Below are positions 6,105 to 17,335 of a stretch of DNA of 18,848 nucleotides, piece after piece. Position numbers and translations under genes: made by a program. The DNA comes from DATDDB01 sp036524005 (lineage in GTDB: Bacteria; Pseudomonadota; Gammaproteobacteria; Burkholderiales; Gallionellaceae), in contig DATDDB010000055.1 of NCBI GenBank assembly GCA_036524005.1, positions 1 to 18,848 on the forward strand, in the 5' to 3' direction. How positions within the stretch are numbered: position 1 is the stretch's first letter; each line of letters opens with the position of its first letter. The notes below the pieces were generated by a model, which saw only the letters and a program-made list of their open reading frames with translations, did no database searches and was not told the DNA's origin.

Positions 6105-7391
6105 ATGAGTGCAATTGTTGATGTGATCGCCCGTGAGATTCTGGATTCGCGCGGCAACCCTACCGTTGAAGCGGACGTATTGCTGGAGTCCGGCGTCATG
6201 GGGCGCGCCGCCGTGCCGTCCGGCGCATCAACCGGAACCAAGGAAGCCGTGGAACTGCGCGATGGCGACAAGCAGCGCTACCTGGGCAAGGGCGTGTTGG
6301 AAGCGGTGGAAAACGTGAACACCGAGATCGCCGAAGCCATCATCGGCCTGGATGCTGCGGAACAAGCCTTCATCGACCAGACCATGATTGATCTGGACGG
6401 CACCGAGAACAAATCGCGCCTGGGCGCCAACGCCATCCTGGCGGTATCCATGGCCGTGGCCAAGGCGGCGGCGGAAGAAGCCGGCCTGCCACTGTACCGT
6501 TACCTGGGCGGTTCTGCGCGCATGGAAATGCCGGTGCCGATGATGAACATCATCAACGGCGGCGCACATGCCACCGGCGGCTCCGACCTGCAGGAATTCA
6601 TGATCATCCCGGTGGGCGCGGAAAATTTCCGCGAGGCCCTGCGCTGCGGAGCCGAGGTATTCCACAACCTGAAGGCCATCCTGCACCATCGCGGCCTGGC
6701 TACCACCGTGGGTGATGAAGGCGGCTTTGCCCCGGCACTGGGTGCCAATGAAGGCGCGCTGAAAGTGATCGTGGAAGCCATCGAAAAGGCGGGTTATGTG
6801 CCAGGCACCGACGTGGCGATCGGCATCGACGCTGCTGCCTCCGAATTCTACAAGGACGGCAAGTATCACCTCGCTGCCGACAAGATGAAGCTGACCTCGG
6901 ACCAGATGATAGACCTGTACGCCACCTGGGTGGACAAGTATCCGGTCATCACCCTGGAAGACGGCATGAGCGAGCACGACTGGGAAGGCTGGAAGAAGCT
7001 GACCGACCGCCTCGGCAAAAAGATCCAGCTGGTGGGCGACGACGTTTTCGTGACCAACACCAAGATCCTGCGCGAAGGCATCCGCCAGGGCATCGCCAAC
7101 TCCATCCTGATCAAGGTCAACCAGATTGGCACCCTGACCGAAACGTTTGCCGCCATCGAGATGGCCAAGCGTGCGGGCTACACCGCGGTAATTTCGCACC
7201 GTTCCGGTGAGACCGAGGATTCCACCATCGCCGACATCGCCGTGGCGACCAACGCGCTGCAGATCAAGACCGGCTCGCTGTCGCGCTCCGACCGCATCGC
7301 GAAATACAACCAGCTGCTGCGCATCGAGGAAGACCTGGGCGACTGCGCCTCCTATCCGGGGCGGAATGCGTACTACCAGCTGAACCGGTAG
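6105..7391 (+). CDS. eno: Enolase
   Basis: Enolase interconverts 2-phosphoglycerate and phosphoenolpyruvate; in many bacteria it also belongs to the RNA degradosome. The 428-residue protein has the N-terminal IVDVIAREILDSRGNPTVE, the acid-base glutamate in VGDEGGFAP (Glu205), the magnesium-ligand regions GIDAAASEFY, LEDGMSEHDW and GDDVFVTN, the family signature ILIKVNQIGTLTET, and SHRSGETEDSTIAD. Length is typical of bacterial enolases. AAGGA lies ahead of the ATG. It follows kdsA by 20 bp and precedes ftsB by 15 bp, consistent with co-transcription. Its PEP product is also a substrate of the neighbouring KdsA. Confidence 0.98.
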   Translation: MSAIVDVIAREILDSRGNPTVEADVLLESGVMGRAAVPSGASTGTKEAVELRDGDKQRYLGKGVLEAVENVNTEIAEAIIGLDAAEQAFIDQTMIDLDGTENKSRLGANAILAVSMAVAKAAAEEAGLPLYRYLGGSARMEMPVPMMNIINGGAHATGGSDLQEFMIIPVGAENFREALRCGAEVFHNLKAILHHRGLATTVGDEGGFAPALGANEGALKVIVEAIEKAGYVPGTDVAIGIDAAASEFYKDGKYHLAADKMKLTSDQMIDLYATWVDKYPVITLEDGMSEHDWEGWKKLTDRLGKKIQLVGDDVFVTNTKILREGIRQGIANSILIKVNQIGTLTETFAAIEMAKRAGYTAVISHRSGETEDSTIADIAVATNALQIKTGSLSRSDRIAKYNQLLRIEEDLGDCASYPGRNAYYQLNR

Positions 7392-7406
7392 CGCACTGCC
7401 ATCCCG

Positions 7407-7769
7407 ATGCGCTGGGTTCCTCTCACGCTGGCCGTCCTGATCCTGCTGTTGCAATATCCGCTGTGGTTCGGCAAGGGCGGCTGGTTCAGAGTGTGGGAAC
7501 TCAGCCGTGAGGTCGAGGAACAGAAGCACGCCAACCAGCAGGCGCAGATGCGCAATGCAGTGATGGATGCGGAAGTGCGCGACCTCAAGCAGGGCAGCGA
7601 TGCCATTGAGGAGCGCGCGCGCAGCGAACTGGGCATGATCAAGCGCGGCGAAGTGCTGTTCCAGGTGGATGATGCACGTGCTGCTTCCGCCCCCCTGCCG
7701 GTGGCAGCCCTGGCCGCACCGGCCTCCAGGCCGGCTTTATCCAGATCACCCGGCGCGCATAACCGGTGA
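7407..7769 (+). CDS. ftsB: Cell division protein FtsB
   Basis: FtsB is a bitopic inner-membrane protein that joins FtsL and FtsQ in the divisome. Here residues 3-19 (WVPLTLAVLILLLQYPL) form the membrane anchor. WFGKGGW follows, then a coiled-coil stretch (about 30-70; VWELSREVEEQ..., VRDLKQG-DAIEERARSELGMIK), the usual signature including the ERAR-ELGM-K motif. A low-complexity Ala/Pro-rich tail (about 93-120) makes it longer than the 103-residue E. coli protein. It lies 15 bp after eno, as in many beta- and gammaproteobacteria. No clear Shine-Dalgarno precedes the ATG, so translation may depend on eno. Its TGA overlaps the next GTG start (GTGA). Confidence 0.92.
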   Translation: MRWVPLTLAVLILLLQYPLWFGKGGWFRVWELSREVEEQKHANQQAQMRNAVMDAEVRDLKQGSDAIEERARSELGMIKRGEVLFQVDDARAASAPLPVAALAAPASRPALSRSPGAHNR

Positions 7770-8539
7770 TAGCCGCGCGCATTCCACTATTCCTGCTGGC
7801 CGCAATCCTGGCGGCGCCCGTCCAGGCTGTAGAAAAGCCTGAGGCGGATGACCCCTTGCCCAACCGCATCCAGGGCGACATCGGCATGCTGGTGGACAAA
7901 GAGTTCAGTCCGATCAAGGGAGAGAAGGTGCGCATCCTGCCCGCACCCTTCGCCTATTTCGACTATGGACGCATGTTTGCCCGATTGGATACCTTCGGCG
8001 TCAAGACGCTGCCGCTCGGCTATGGCTATCTCGAAATTGCGGGCAGGGTGAAATTCGACGGTTACAATACCGCAGACAATGCGGCACTGCAGGGCATAGC
8101 GGGCCGCCAGAATTCCTTGCCCATCGGCCTGGGCACATTCCAGCTGACGCCGATAGGCGGGTTTTTCTTCTACGCGCTGCATGACATCAACCGCTCGCAC
8201 GGCAACCTGTTCGAGGCCGACTATGTAGCCGAGGCCAAGCTGGGAGAGGCCACGCTCTATCCTGAAGTGGGTGTGGAATACTACAGCGGCCAATATACCC
8301 GCTACTACTACGGCATATCGCAAGCCGAGTCCGCGGCGAGCGGCTACGCGGCCTACAGCCCCGCAGCGGCAGCCGTGCCATTCCTCAGCTTGTGGCTGGA
8401 AGTTCCCGTGGCTAAAAGCTGGAATGCCGACTTCTACCTGCGGCGCAAATGGCTGGGCTCAGCCATCGCAAACAGCCCGCTGGTCGGCTCAGGTCATGCA
8501 GACGCCGGATTCATCGCACTGGTGCGTCATTTCGATTGA
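7766..8539 (+). CDS. MipA/OmpV family outer-membrane protein
   Basis: The 257-residue protein begins at a GTG overlapping the ftsB stop. A signal peptide is evident (RIPLFLLAAILAAPVQA, with cleavage likely after Ala21). The mature part is rich in alternating aromatic/glycine strands. It contains the MipA-like segment YYYGISQAESAASGYAAYSP followed by FLSLWLEVPVAKSW and a final strand ending in RHFD, as expected of an outer-membrane beta-barrel. MipA in E. coli scaffolds the lytic transglycosylase MltA with PBP1b; other members act as porin-like proteins. A role in the cell envelope here is plausible. The GTGA overlap with ftsB suggests coupled expression. Which branch of the family it belongs to is uncertain. 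Confidence 0.8.
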   Translation: MIAARIPLFLLAAILAAPVQAVEKPEADDPLPNRIQGDIGMLVDKEFSPIKGEKVRILPAPFAYFDYGRMFARLDTFGVKTLPLGYGYLEIAGRVKFDGYNTADNAALQGIAGRQNSLPIGLGTFQLTPIGGFFFYALHDINRSHGNLFEADYVAEAKLGEATLYPEVGVEYYSGQYTRYYYGISQAESAASGYAAYSPAAAAVPFLSLWLEVPVAKSWNADFYLRRKWLGSAIANSPLVGSGHADAGFIALVRHFD

Positions 8540-8548
8540 TGGCCTGAT

Positions 8549-8570
8549 TGGTGCGCAGTTGAACGCACCA
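8549..8570. terminator. Small stem-loop between convergent genes
   Basis: TGGTGCG (8549-8555) and CGCACCA (8564-8570) form a perfect 7-bp stem with an 8-base loop, in the 34-bp gap between the mipA-like gene and the minus-strand membrane gene. No long T-tract is present on either side, so terminator activity is uncertain. Confidence 0.35.
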
Positions 8571-8573
8571 TCC

Positions 8574-9176
8574 TCACTCGATGTGCTTCCTTTTGAGCCA
8601 CCGGAATTTCCTTTCAGTCAGCGCCGCTCTCCAATCAACCTTGGTAAATGCATAGATCAGCAGTAGCAATGCAACTTGCGTCACAATGAAATAGGCGCTC
8701 AGATATTCCCCGATGAAGTCTATATCAAGAACCTTGTTGGTTTCCTGCGCCAGCGCAATCCAAAAGAAGTAGCTCGCCAGTCGCCCGATGAAAAACGGAA
8801 CCGCAACCAGCCTGATAGGCAATGTTGTCAGGCCGTAAGCGATAAAAAGATAGTTGGAAGGCAGCGGCGTGAAGGAGTAGGCAAGAAATGCCCATACGGT
8901 CTGGTTTTTCCGGCTCTCCAGCACATTCTTGAGCGCATCAATATTTTCTTTGCTGCTTTCGCTCATCAGTTTGTTACGAATAATGCGCTGGGAAAGCATG
9001 GCCAGTGTCATGCGCCCAAATGTGGCGGCAAATGCCCCCGTCACTGCCAGCGACAGAGGGTGTAGCTGTGGCTGGTTGAGCTCAATCAGGGAAAGGACAA
9101 TCCATGTCGGCGGCGCGAATGCAGGAATGATGTTCAGGACATAAACTGTCGCAATGATTATTGCCAAGTGACTCAT
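8574..9176 (-). CDS. Small inner-membrane protein, DedA/VTT-like in appearance
   Basis: The 200-residue protein has hydrophobic segments at about 2-28, 40-60, 93-112, 118-140 and 152-175, and a strongly basic C-terminus (ERKFRWLKRKHIE). The segment FLAYSFTPLPSNYLFIAYG followed by PFFIGRLASYFFW recalls the VTT/SNARE-associated (DedA-like) fold, in which a proline-bearing re-entrant loop precedes a G-R-containing helix. This is my pattern match and is not secure. It would be an integral inner-membrane protein, possibly of transporter or lipid-scramblase type. A long 5' intergenic region containing a 38-bp inverted repeat lies upstream. It converges on the MipA-like gene. No clear Shine-Dalgarno precedes the ATG. 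Confidence 0.6.
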   Translation of the reverse strand: MSHLAIIIATVYVLNIIPAFAPPTWIVLSLIELNQPQLHPLSLAVTGAFAATFGRMTLAMLSQRIIRNKLMSESSKENIDALKNVLESRKNQTVWAFLAYSFTPLPSNYLFIAYGLTTLPIRLVAVPFFIGRLASYFFWIALAQETNKVLDIDFIGEYLSAYFIVTQVALLLLIYAFTKVDWRAALTERKFRWLKRKHIE

Positions 9177-9204
9177 GCGAAAAGACGTAAGCGGGGACGT
9201 TATG

Positions 9205-9242
9205 AATTCAGATAGGGCGTTAGTTTAACGCCCGCATCGAAT
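9205..9242. repeat. 38-bp interrupted inverted repeat between divergent genes
   Basis: A perfect hairpin GGGCGTTA-GTT-TAACGCCC (9215-9233) is flanked on both sides by GAT/ATC and by a GAATTC hexamer (9205-9210 and 9237-9242), so the whole block is roughly symmetric. It lies 29 bp upstream of the membrane gene's ATG and before the promoter of the 46-residue gene. No T-tract follows on either strand, so an operator or leader hairpin is more likely than a terminator. Confidence 0.6.
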
Positions 9243-9261
9243 TCACACCGGCGCAAACGAA

Positions 9262-9290
9262 TAGACAAGTAATTTAATCGGGTATATATT
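9262..9290 (+). promoter_or_regulatory. Sigma70-type promoter for the 46-aa gene
   Basis: TAGACA (9262-9267, 5/6 to consensus) and TATATT (9285-9290, 5/6) are separated by the ideal 17 bp. Transcription is expected to begin near 9297, leaving a leader of about 60 bases before the ATG at 9356. Confidence 0.65.
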
Positions 9291-9355
9291 GGTCCCAGGC
9301 TTTTCCACCAGGATAGGCCTGATTTGTCATTTTGGCTCGAACAAGGAGGCTGAAA

Positions 9356-9496
9356 ATGGACAAAGCCTATGTATCCGAATTTGCGCTCTTCATGGACCAC
9401 TACCTGCATGATCATCCGGACGTGGCGCTAGACCAGCATTACGGCTGGGATCTGTTCTGGAAGGTGCAGGGGGATGCGCTCAGGGGCGACTGGTAA
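9356..9496 (+). CDS. Small protein resembling DUF3460 (46 aa)
   Basis: An ATG 6 bases after AAGGAGG opens a 46-codon frame: MDKAYVSEFALFMDHYL, then HDHPDVALDQHYGWDLFWK and VQGDALRGDW. The Y-V-S-E-F-x2-F-M start, HP-x-V and the W-x3-W core recall DUF3460, a short betaproteobacterial protein family. This copy is shorter than the roughly 60 residues I would expect. The family's function is unknown. A well-formed sigma70 promoter precedes it. Its stop is 2 bp from the convergent stop of fumC, with no terminator between. The strong promoter and ribosome site make expression very likely; the family name is tentative. Confidence 0.65.
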   Translation: MDKAYVSEFALFMDHYLHDHPDVALDQHYGWDLFWKVQGDALRGDW

Positions 9497-9498
9497 TA

Positions 9499-10893
<1,395 letters not shown>

Positions 10894-10902
10894 TTGTTTT
10901 TC

Positions 10903-11598
10903 CTATGAGATAACTTTTGCCAATATGAATGCTGCTGCCGCCGCCGCACTGCCGATCGCCAGCGTGTGCAACGCGCCGCTCCATGGCGAGATGCCGGTAA
11001 TGCGCCCCTTGGTGTAGCCGAACAGCGCCAGCGCAACCAGGGTGACGACGCAGGAGGCAAGCAGGGCATCGTGCACTTCGGCGAACAGGAAGTAGGGGGC
11101 GATCGGAATCAGCCCGCCCACGACATAGGCGGCGGCGATGGTTGCCGCGCTCCTCGTGGCGCGTCCCGGCTGGGGAGGCTCCAGGCCCAGCTCGAAGCGC
11201 ATCATGAAGCGCACCCAGGCGCCGCGGTTCTTGCACATCGCCGCGACCGCGGGCGCCGATTGTTCCGGCGACACGCCGTATTCCTTGAACACCGCCACGA
11301 CCTCTGCGGCTTCCTCTTCCGGGGTGGCCTTTACCTCCTGGCGTTCGCGCTGCAGCTCACGCACATAATGCTCCGCGTCGCCGCGCGCGGCAAGATAGCC
11401 GCCCAGCCCCATGGCCACAGAACCGGCTGCAATCTCGGCGATGCCCGCAGTGGTGATGAGCCGGCTGGATTCGATTGCGCTGGACAGCCCCGCCGCAAGC
11501 GCAAAAGGCACGGTCAGCCCGTCCGCCATGCCGATGACGATGTCGCGCACCGCATTCGATGCGCGGAAGTGATGTTCGGCATGCGGGATGCGGGCCAT
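10903..11598 (-). CDS. VIT1/CCC1 family ferrous iron/manganese transporter
   Basis: The 231-residue protein has the features of the VIT1/CCC1 family. There is an N-terminal H-x3-H segment, TM1 with DIVIGMADGLTVPFALAAGLSSA, TM2 with AGSVAMGLGGYLAARG, and a Glu-rich cytoplasmic metal-binding helix region (YVRELQRERQEVKATPEEEAAEV, continuing to MMRFELGLE). Three further membrane helices follow (AATIAAAYVVGGLIPIAPYF, LASCVVTLVALALFGYTKG, ALHTLAIGSAAAAAAFILA). Family members export Fe2+ or Mn2+ from the cytosol. The open frame starts at 11688, but the ATG at 11598 (MARIPHAEHHF) fits the family and lies 4 bp after the GNAT stop. It is 9 bp ahead of fumC. Placement between aconitase and fumarase genes suggests iron-linked expression, which is inference. 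Confidence 0.88.
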   Translation of the reverse strand: MARIPHAEHHFRASNAVRDIVIGMADGLTVPFALAAGLSSAIESSRLITTAGIAEIAAGSVAMGLGGYLAARGDAEHYVRELQRERQEVKATPEEEAAEVVAVFKEYGVSPEQSAPAVAAMCKNRGAWVRFMMRFELGLEPPQPGRATRSAATIAAAYVVGGLIPIAPYFLFAEVHDALLASCVVTLVALALFGYTKGRITGISPWSGALHTLAIGSAAAAAAFILAKVIS

Positions 11599-11602
11599 GT
11601 GG

Positions 11603-12076
11603 CTATTGCACGGTGGTCGGGTAATGATAGGTAATGAACTTCTCATCGCGCTTCCAACCGGCCGACTCGTAAAGCGCCTGGGCTTCACCGTTGGTGATTG
11701 CGGTCGCCAGGGTCAGGCGCACGGCACCCAGCCGTCTGGCATACTCGATTGCAGCCGACATGAGCTTGCTGGCGACCCCGTGCCTTCTGAAGTTCTCATG
11801 CACAAAGAGATCATTCAGGATAAACGTCCGTGCCAGCATTGCCGATGAAAAGCTCGGATAGAGTTGCGCGAAGCCGACCGCGGTCTCGCCTTCAAGCGCG
11901 ATGAACAGGATGGATTCCCCGTGATTGCAGCGCTCCAGCAGGAACTGCCTGGCGGCATCAGGGTCGCTGGCAAAGCCGTAGAATTGGCGATACCCGTCGA
12001 AAAGCGGCACGAGTTTATCGATGTCGGCCAGGGCTGCCTGGCGCACTACGAAGGTTTTCAATTGCGATGCCTCCAT
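11603..12076 (-). CDS. GNAT family N-acetyltransferase
   Basis: The 157-residue protein shows the GNAT order: FVVRQAALADIDKLVPLFDGYRQFYG (strand and helix 1), ILFIALEGETAVGFAQLYPSFSS (central strands), ILNDLFVHENFRRHGVASKLM (acetyl-CoA loop, here R-R-H-G-V-A), then LTLATAITNGEAQALYESAGWKRDEKFITY (motif B, with N-x2-A-x2-LYE-x-GW). It uses acetyl-CoA on an unidentified amine substrate. The ATG at 12076 lacks a Shine-Dalgarno. A TTG at 12061 has GGAGG 8 bases upstream and would begin MKTFVVRQ, so the shorter form (152 residues) is a serious alternative. It follows acnA by 60 bp and precedes the VIT gene by 4 bp. Confidence 0.85.
   Translation of the reverse strand: MEASQLKTFVVRQAALADIDKLVPLFDGYRQFYGFASDPDAARQFLLERCNHGESILFIALEGETAVGFAQLYPSFSSAMLARTFILNDLFVHENFRRHGVASKLMSAAIEYARRLGAVRLTLATAITNGEAQALYESAGWKRDEKFITYHYPTTVQ
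12070..12074 (-). promoter_or_regulatory. Alternative GNAT ribosome binding site in a hairpin loop
   Basis: GGAGG lies 8 bases before the TTG at 12061. It is in the loop of an inverted repeat, TGCGAT (12077-12082 on the minus strand) pairing with ATCGCA (12063-12068). The arrangement points to initiation at TTG rather than at the ATG at 12076. Confidence 0.35.
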
Positions 12077-12136
12077 ATCGCAGGCCGGGGTACAAACAGA
12101 AACGAGGCGCTAGCCAGCCCGACCTGCGGAGCTAAA

Positions 12137-14965
<2,829 letters not shown>

Positions 14966-15007
14966 GGTTGTGGCTCCGGAAATGCATTATTAAATAGTTA
15001 GAGTGGA

Positions 15008-15013
15008 ATTATA
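15008..15013 (-). promoter_or_regulatory. -10 box of the probable acnA operon promoter
   Basis: A perfect TATAAT (minus strand) lies 42 bases before the acnA ATG. A convincing -35 box is not visible at 16-18 bp, so activator dependence is possible. The mnmH gene ends at 15077, leaving this 111-bp gap as the likely regulatory region. Confidence 0.5.
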
Positions 15014-15076
15014 ACGCGCCTGCGCAGCTGTGATGTTATCTAGCCAACAAAACAAGCGTGTTCAGCCCGGGTAACG

Positions 15077-16123
15077 CTAATCCCGCATGCACTGCATGGC
15101 TGCCTGGTTCAGGCTGGCTTCGTCCAGTGCCTCGGGCCGCAGCACCAGCGCCTCCTTGAGGCGCAGGAAATTCGCCGCGGTGGAGCGGCGATAAGCAGGG
15201 TCGTAATGGCGCGTCAGCAGGTCCTCCACCAGGGCTGCCCAGTTGCACTGTTCGGCCAGCGCTTTCCATTCCTCTATGACCTTGTGACCGTGCAGCTCCA
15301 CCAGCGGCGCCAGCCGCTGCGCGAGCAGGTCGGGATCGCGCAGGAAATGCTCGTAATCTTCCATCAGCAGTTTCACGCGCGCGGGCAGGGGCGCATCGAG
15401 CAGGATGCACTCCGCGCCGCGCATGGCTTCGAGCAAGGCATCCGCCACGGCGACCGTGCCGATTTTCTTGCTTTCCGCCTCAACGAACACCGGGCGCTTG
15501 GCGTCGAAGCCGCGCAGCGCGTCCCACACCAGACTGTCGAACATTTTCTGCGCCGGTTGCGGCTCATTTGGCAGGTTGCCCAACAGTGAACCGCGGTGCC
15601 TGGCCAGTTGTTCCAGGTCCAGCACCTGCGCGCCCTGATCGTGCAGGACGCGCAGCAGGCGGCTCTTGCCGGAGCCGGTTGCACCGCACACCACGCGGAA
15701 GGTAAAGTTGGCGGGCAGGCGCTGCAATTCGTCCATGACATGGCGGCGATAGGCCTTGTAGCCGCCCGACAGCCGCGATGTCTGCCAGCCGATTTGTGCA
15801 AACACGATAGCCATTGCGCCGCTGCGCTGGCCACCGCGCCAGCAATAAACCAGTGGTTTCCAGCCCTTGGGCTTGTCCTTGAACAGCGTTTCCAGATGGT
15901 GGGCGATATTGCGCGAGATCAATGCAGAACCAAGCTTTTTGGCCTCGAAAGCCGACTCCTGCACATAGATCGTGCCGACCCGGGCACGTTCTTCGTTGCT
16001 CAGCACCGGCGCGTTGATTGCGCCGGGAATATGGTCTTCCGCATACTCGGCAGGCGAGCGCACGTCTATAATGTCGTCGTAGCCGGAGAGTTGTGCTACG
16101 GTTACGTCTTTTGCTACACGCAT
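15077..16123 (-). CDS. mnmH: tRNA 2-selenouridine synthase (SelU/YbbB)
   Basis: MnmH replaces the sulfur of 2-thiouridine with selenium at the wobble base of certain tRNAs, using selenophosphate, by way of a geranylated intermediate. The 348-residue protein has an N-terminal rhodanese domain (DDIIDVRSPAEYAEDHIPGAINAPVLSNEER) with the active-site Cys94 in VYCWRGGQRSGAMA. A P-loop domain follows with Walker A GATGSGKS (147-154). Length fits the family (E. coli 364). The frame continues to 16228, but the ATG at 16123 gives a family-like start MRVAKDVTVAQL; longer forms would run through the divergent selD start. No Shine-Dalgarno precedes it. It is divergent from selD, which supplies its selenium donor. 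Confidence 0.93.
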   Translation of the reverse strand: MRVAKDVTVAQLSGYDDIIDVRSPAEYAEDHIPGAINAPVLSNEERARVGTIYVQESAFEAKKLGSALISRNIAHHLETLFKDKPKGWKPLVYCWRGGQRSGAMAIVFAQIGWQTSRLSGGYKAYRRHVMDELQRLPANFTFRVVCGATGSGKSRLLRVLHDQGAQVLDLEQLARHRGSLLGNLPNEPQPAQKMFDSLVWDALRGFDAKRPVFVEAESKKIGTVAVADALLEAMRGAECILLDAPLPARVKLLMEDYEHFLRDPDLLAQRLAPLVELHGHKVIEEWKALAEQCNWAALVEDLLTRHYDPAYRRSTAANFLRLKEALVLRPEALDEASLNQAAMQCMRD

Positions 16124-16133
16124 GAATTCAATG

Positions 16134-17177
16134 ATGTCTGAAACTATAAAACTTACCCAATACTCCCACGGCGGCGGATGCGGCTGCAAGATTGCTCCCT
16201 CGGTGCTGGCCGATATGCTGGCCGCCATGCCTAGGCCGCCATCTTACCCGAACCTGATGGTCGGCACCGAAAACAGTGACGACGCCGCCGTTTACAAGCT
16301 CAACGAGTCGCAGGCCATCGTCGTCACCACCGACTTCTTCATGCCCATCGTGGACGACGCGCGCGACTTTGGCCGCATCGCTGCCACCAATGCGCTCTCC
16401 GACGTGTATGCGATGGGTGCCACGCCCATCCTGGCGCTGGCGGTGGTCGGCATGCCCGTGGACAAGCTGCCGCTCGCGACCATACAGGAAATCCTCGCCG
16501 GAGGTGCTTCGGTGTGCGATGCAGCAGGCATCCCGCTGGCAGGCGGCCATTCGATAGACACGCCCGAGCCTATTTACGGCCTGGCCGCGGTCGGCATCGT
16601 GCACCCCGACCACGTCAAGCGCAACGACCGCGCCCTGGCAGGCGATGTGCTCATCCTCGGCAAACCGCTGGGCGTGGGCATCCTCAGCGCTGCGCTGAAG
16701 AAGGGCAAACTGAATGGCGAAGGCTACCGCCAGATGCTGGACACCACCACCCAGCTCAACCGCGTAGGAATGCGCCTGGCCGCCATGCCCGACGTCCACG
16801 CCCTGACCGATGTCACCGGTTTCGCGCTGCTTGGACATTTGCTGGAAATCTGCCGTGGCTCGAAACTGGGCGCGCAGATCCGGTTCGACGATCTGCCCAT
16901 TCTTTCTGTCGCTCGCGAACTGGCGCAGCAGGGCTATGCCACGGGCGCGGCGGACCGCAACTGGAAGAGCTATGGTGCGGAAGTGGATCTGCCGCAGGGC
17001 TTTCCCGAATGGCAGCGCAAGCTGCTGTGCGACCCGCAGACCAGCGGCGGATTGCTGGTGGCCTGCGCCCCGGCGGCGGCGGATGAAGTGCTGCGGGCGT
17101 TCCGGGCGGACGGGTTTGACGGGGCATGCATGGTCGGCAAAGTGGCTGCGGGCGCGGCGCGGGTGAGGGTGGGGTAA
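16134..17177 (+). CDS. selD: Selenide, water dikinase (selenophosphate synthetase)
   Basis: SelD makes selenophosphate from selenide and ATP. The active-site motif SHGGGCGCKIAPSVL holds the catalytic Cys16 and Lys19 (Cys17/Lys20 in E. coli); the residue is Cys rather than selenocysteine. Further hallmarks are DDAAVYKL, TTDFFMPIVDDARDFGRIAATNALSDVYAMGATP, AGGHSIDTPEPIYGLAAVG, LTDVTGFALLGHLLE and DPQTSGGLLVA. From the ATG at 16134 the protein has 347 residues, the same as E. coli SelD; ATGs at 16122 and 16131 are also in frame. No Shine-Dalgarno is seen. It starts about 10 bp from the divergent mnmH start. No selA or selB is in the window, so selenium use for tRNA modification is what can be supported here. 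Confidence 0.95.
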   Translation: MSETIKLTQYSHGGGCGCKIAPSVLADMLAAMPRPPSYPNLMVGTENSDDAAVYKLNESQAIVVTTDFFMPIVDDARDFGRIAATNALSDVYAMGATPILALAVVGMPVDKLPLATIQEILAGGASVCDAAGIPLAGGHSIDTPEPIYGLAAVGIVHPDHVKRNDRALAGDVLILGKPLGVGILSAALKKGKLNGEGYRQMLDTTTQLNRVGMRLAAMPDVHALTDVTGFALLGHLLEICRGSKLGAQIRFDDLPILSVARELAQQGYATGAADRNWKSYGAEVDLPQGFPEWQRKLLCDPQTSGGLLVACAPAAADEVLRAFRADGFDGACMVGKVAAGAARVRVG

Positions 17178-17320
17178 CCCGGTGCGCTGAAGTGAGCATG
17201 CAAACCCCGGCTACACGCTTTCCCAGGGCCAAATACCGCTTTTGATGTATTCATCGGCGTTCCGGATTTCAATACAGTCTGGAATGAGTCGGGATGCATG
17301 CCTGATGCTTGCCGCCCCAC

Positions 17321-17326
17321 AGGAGG
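17321..17326 (+). promoter_or_regulatory. Ribosome binding site fixing the VOC start
   Basis: AGGAGG lies 9 bases before the ATG at 17336 and rules out the longer frame that begins at 17309. The preceding 158 bp after selD shows no convincing promoter. Confidence 0.6.
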
Positions 17327-17335
17327 TACCTCACC

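Noticed and set aside
11598..11688. N-terminal extension of the VIT transporter to 11688
   Set aside because: It would overlap the GNAT coding end, and the translated residues (MKPRRFTSRPVGS...) have no family similarity; ATG 11598 fits the family start.
14977..14995. Possible Fur box (TAATAATGCATT-like) in the acnA leader
   Set aside because: Only about 9 of 14 key positions fit the 7-1-7 consensus, mostly in one half-site, which is not enough in AT-rich DNA.
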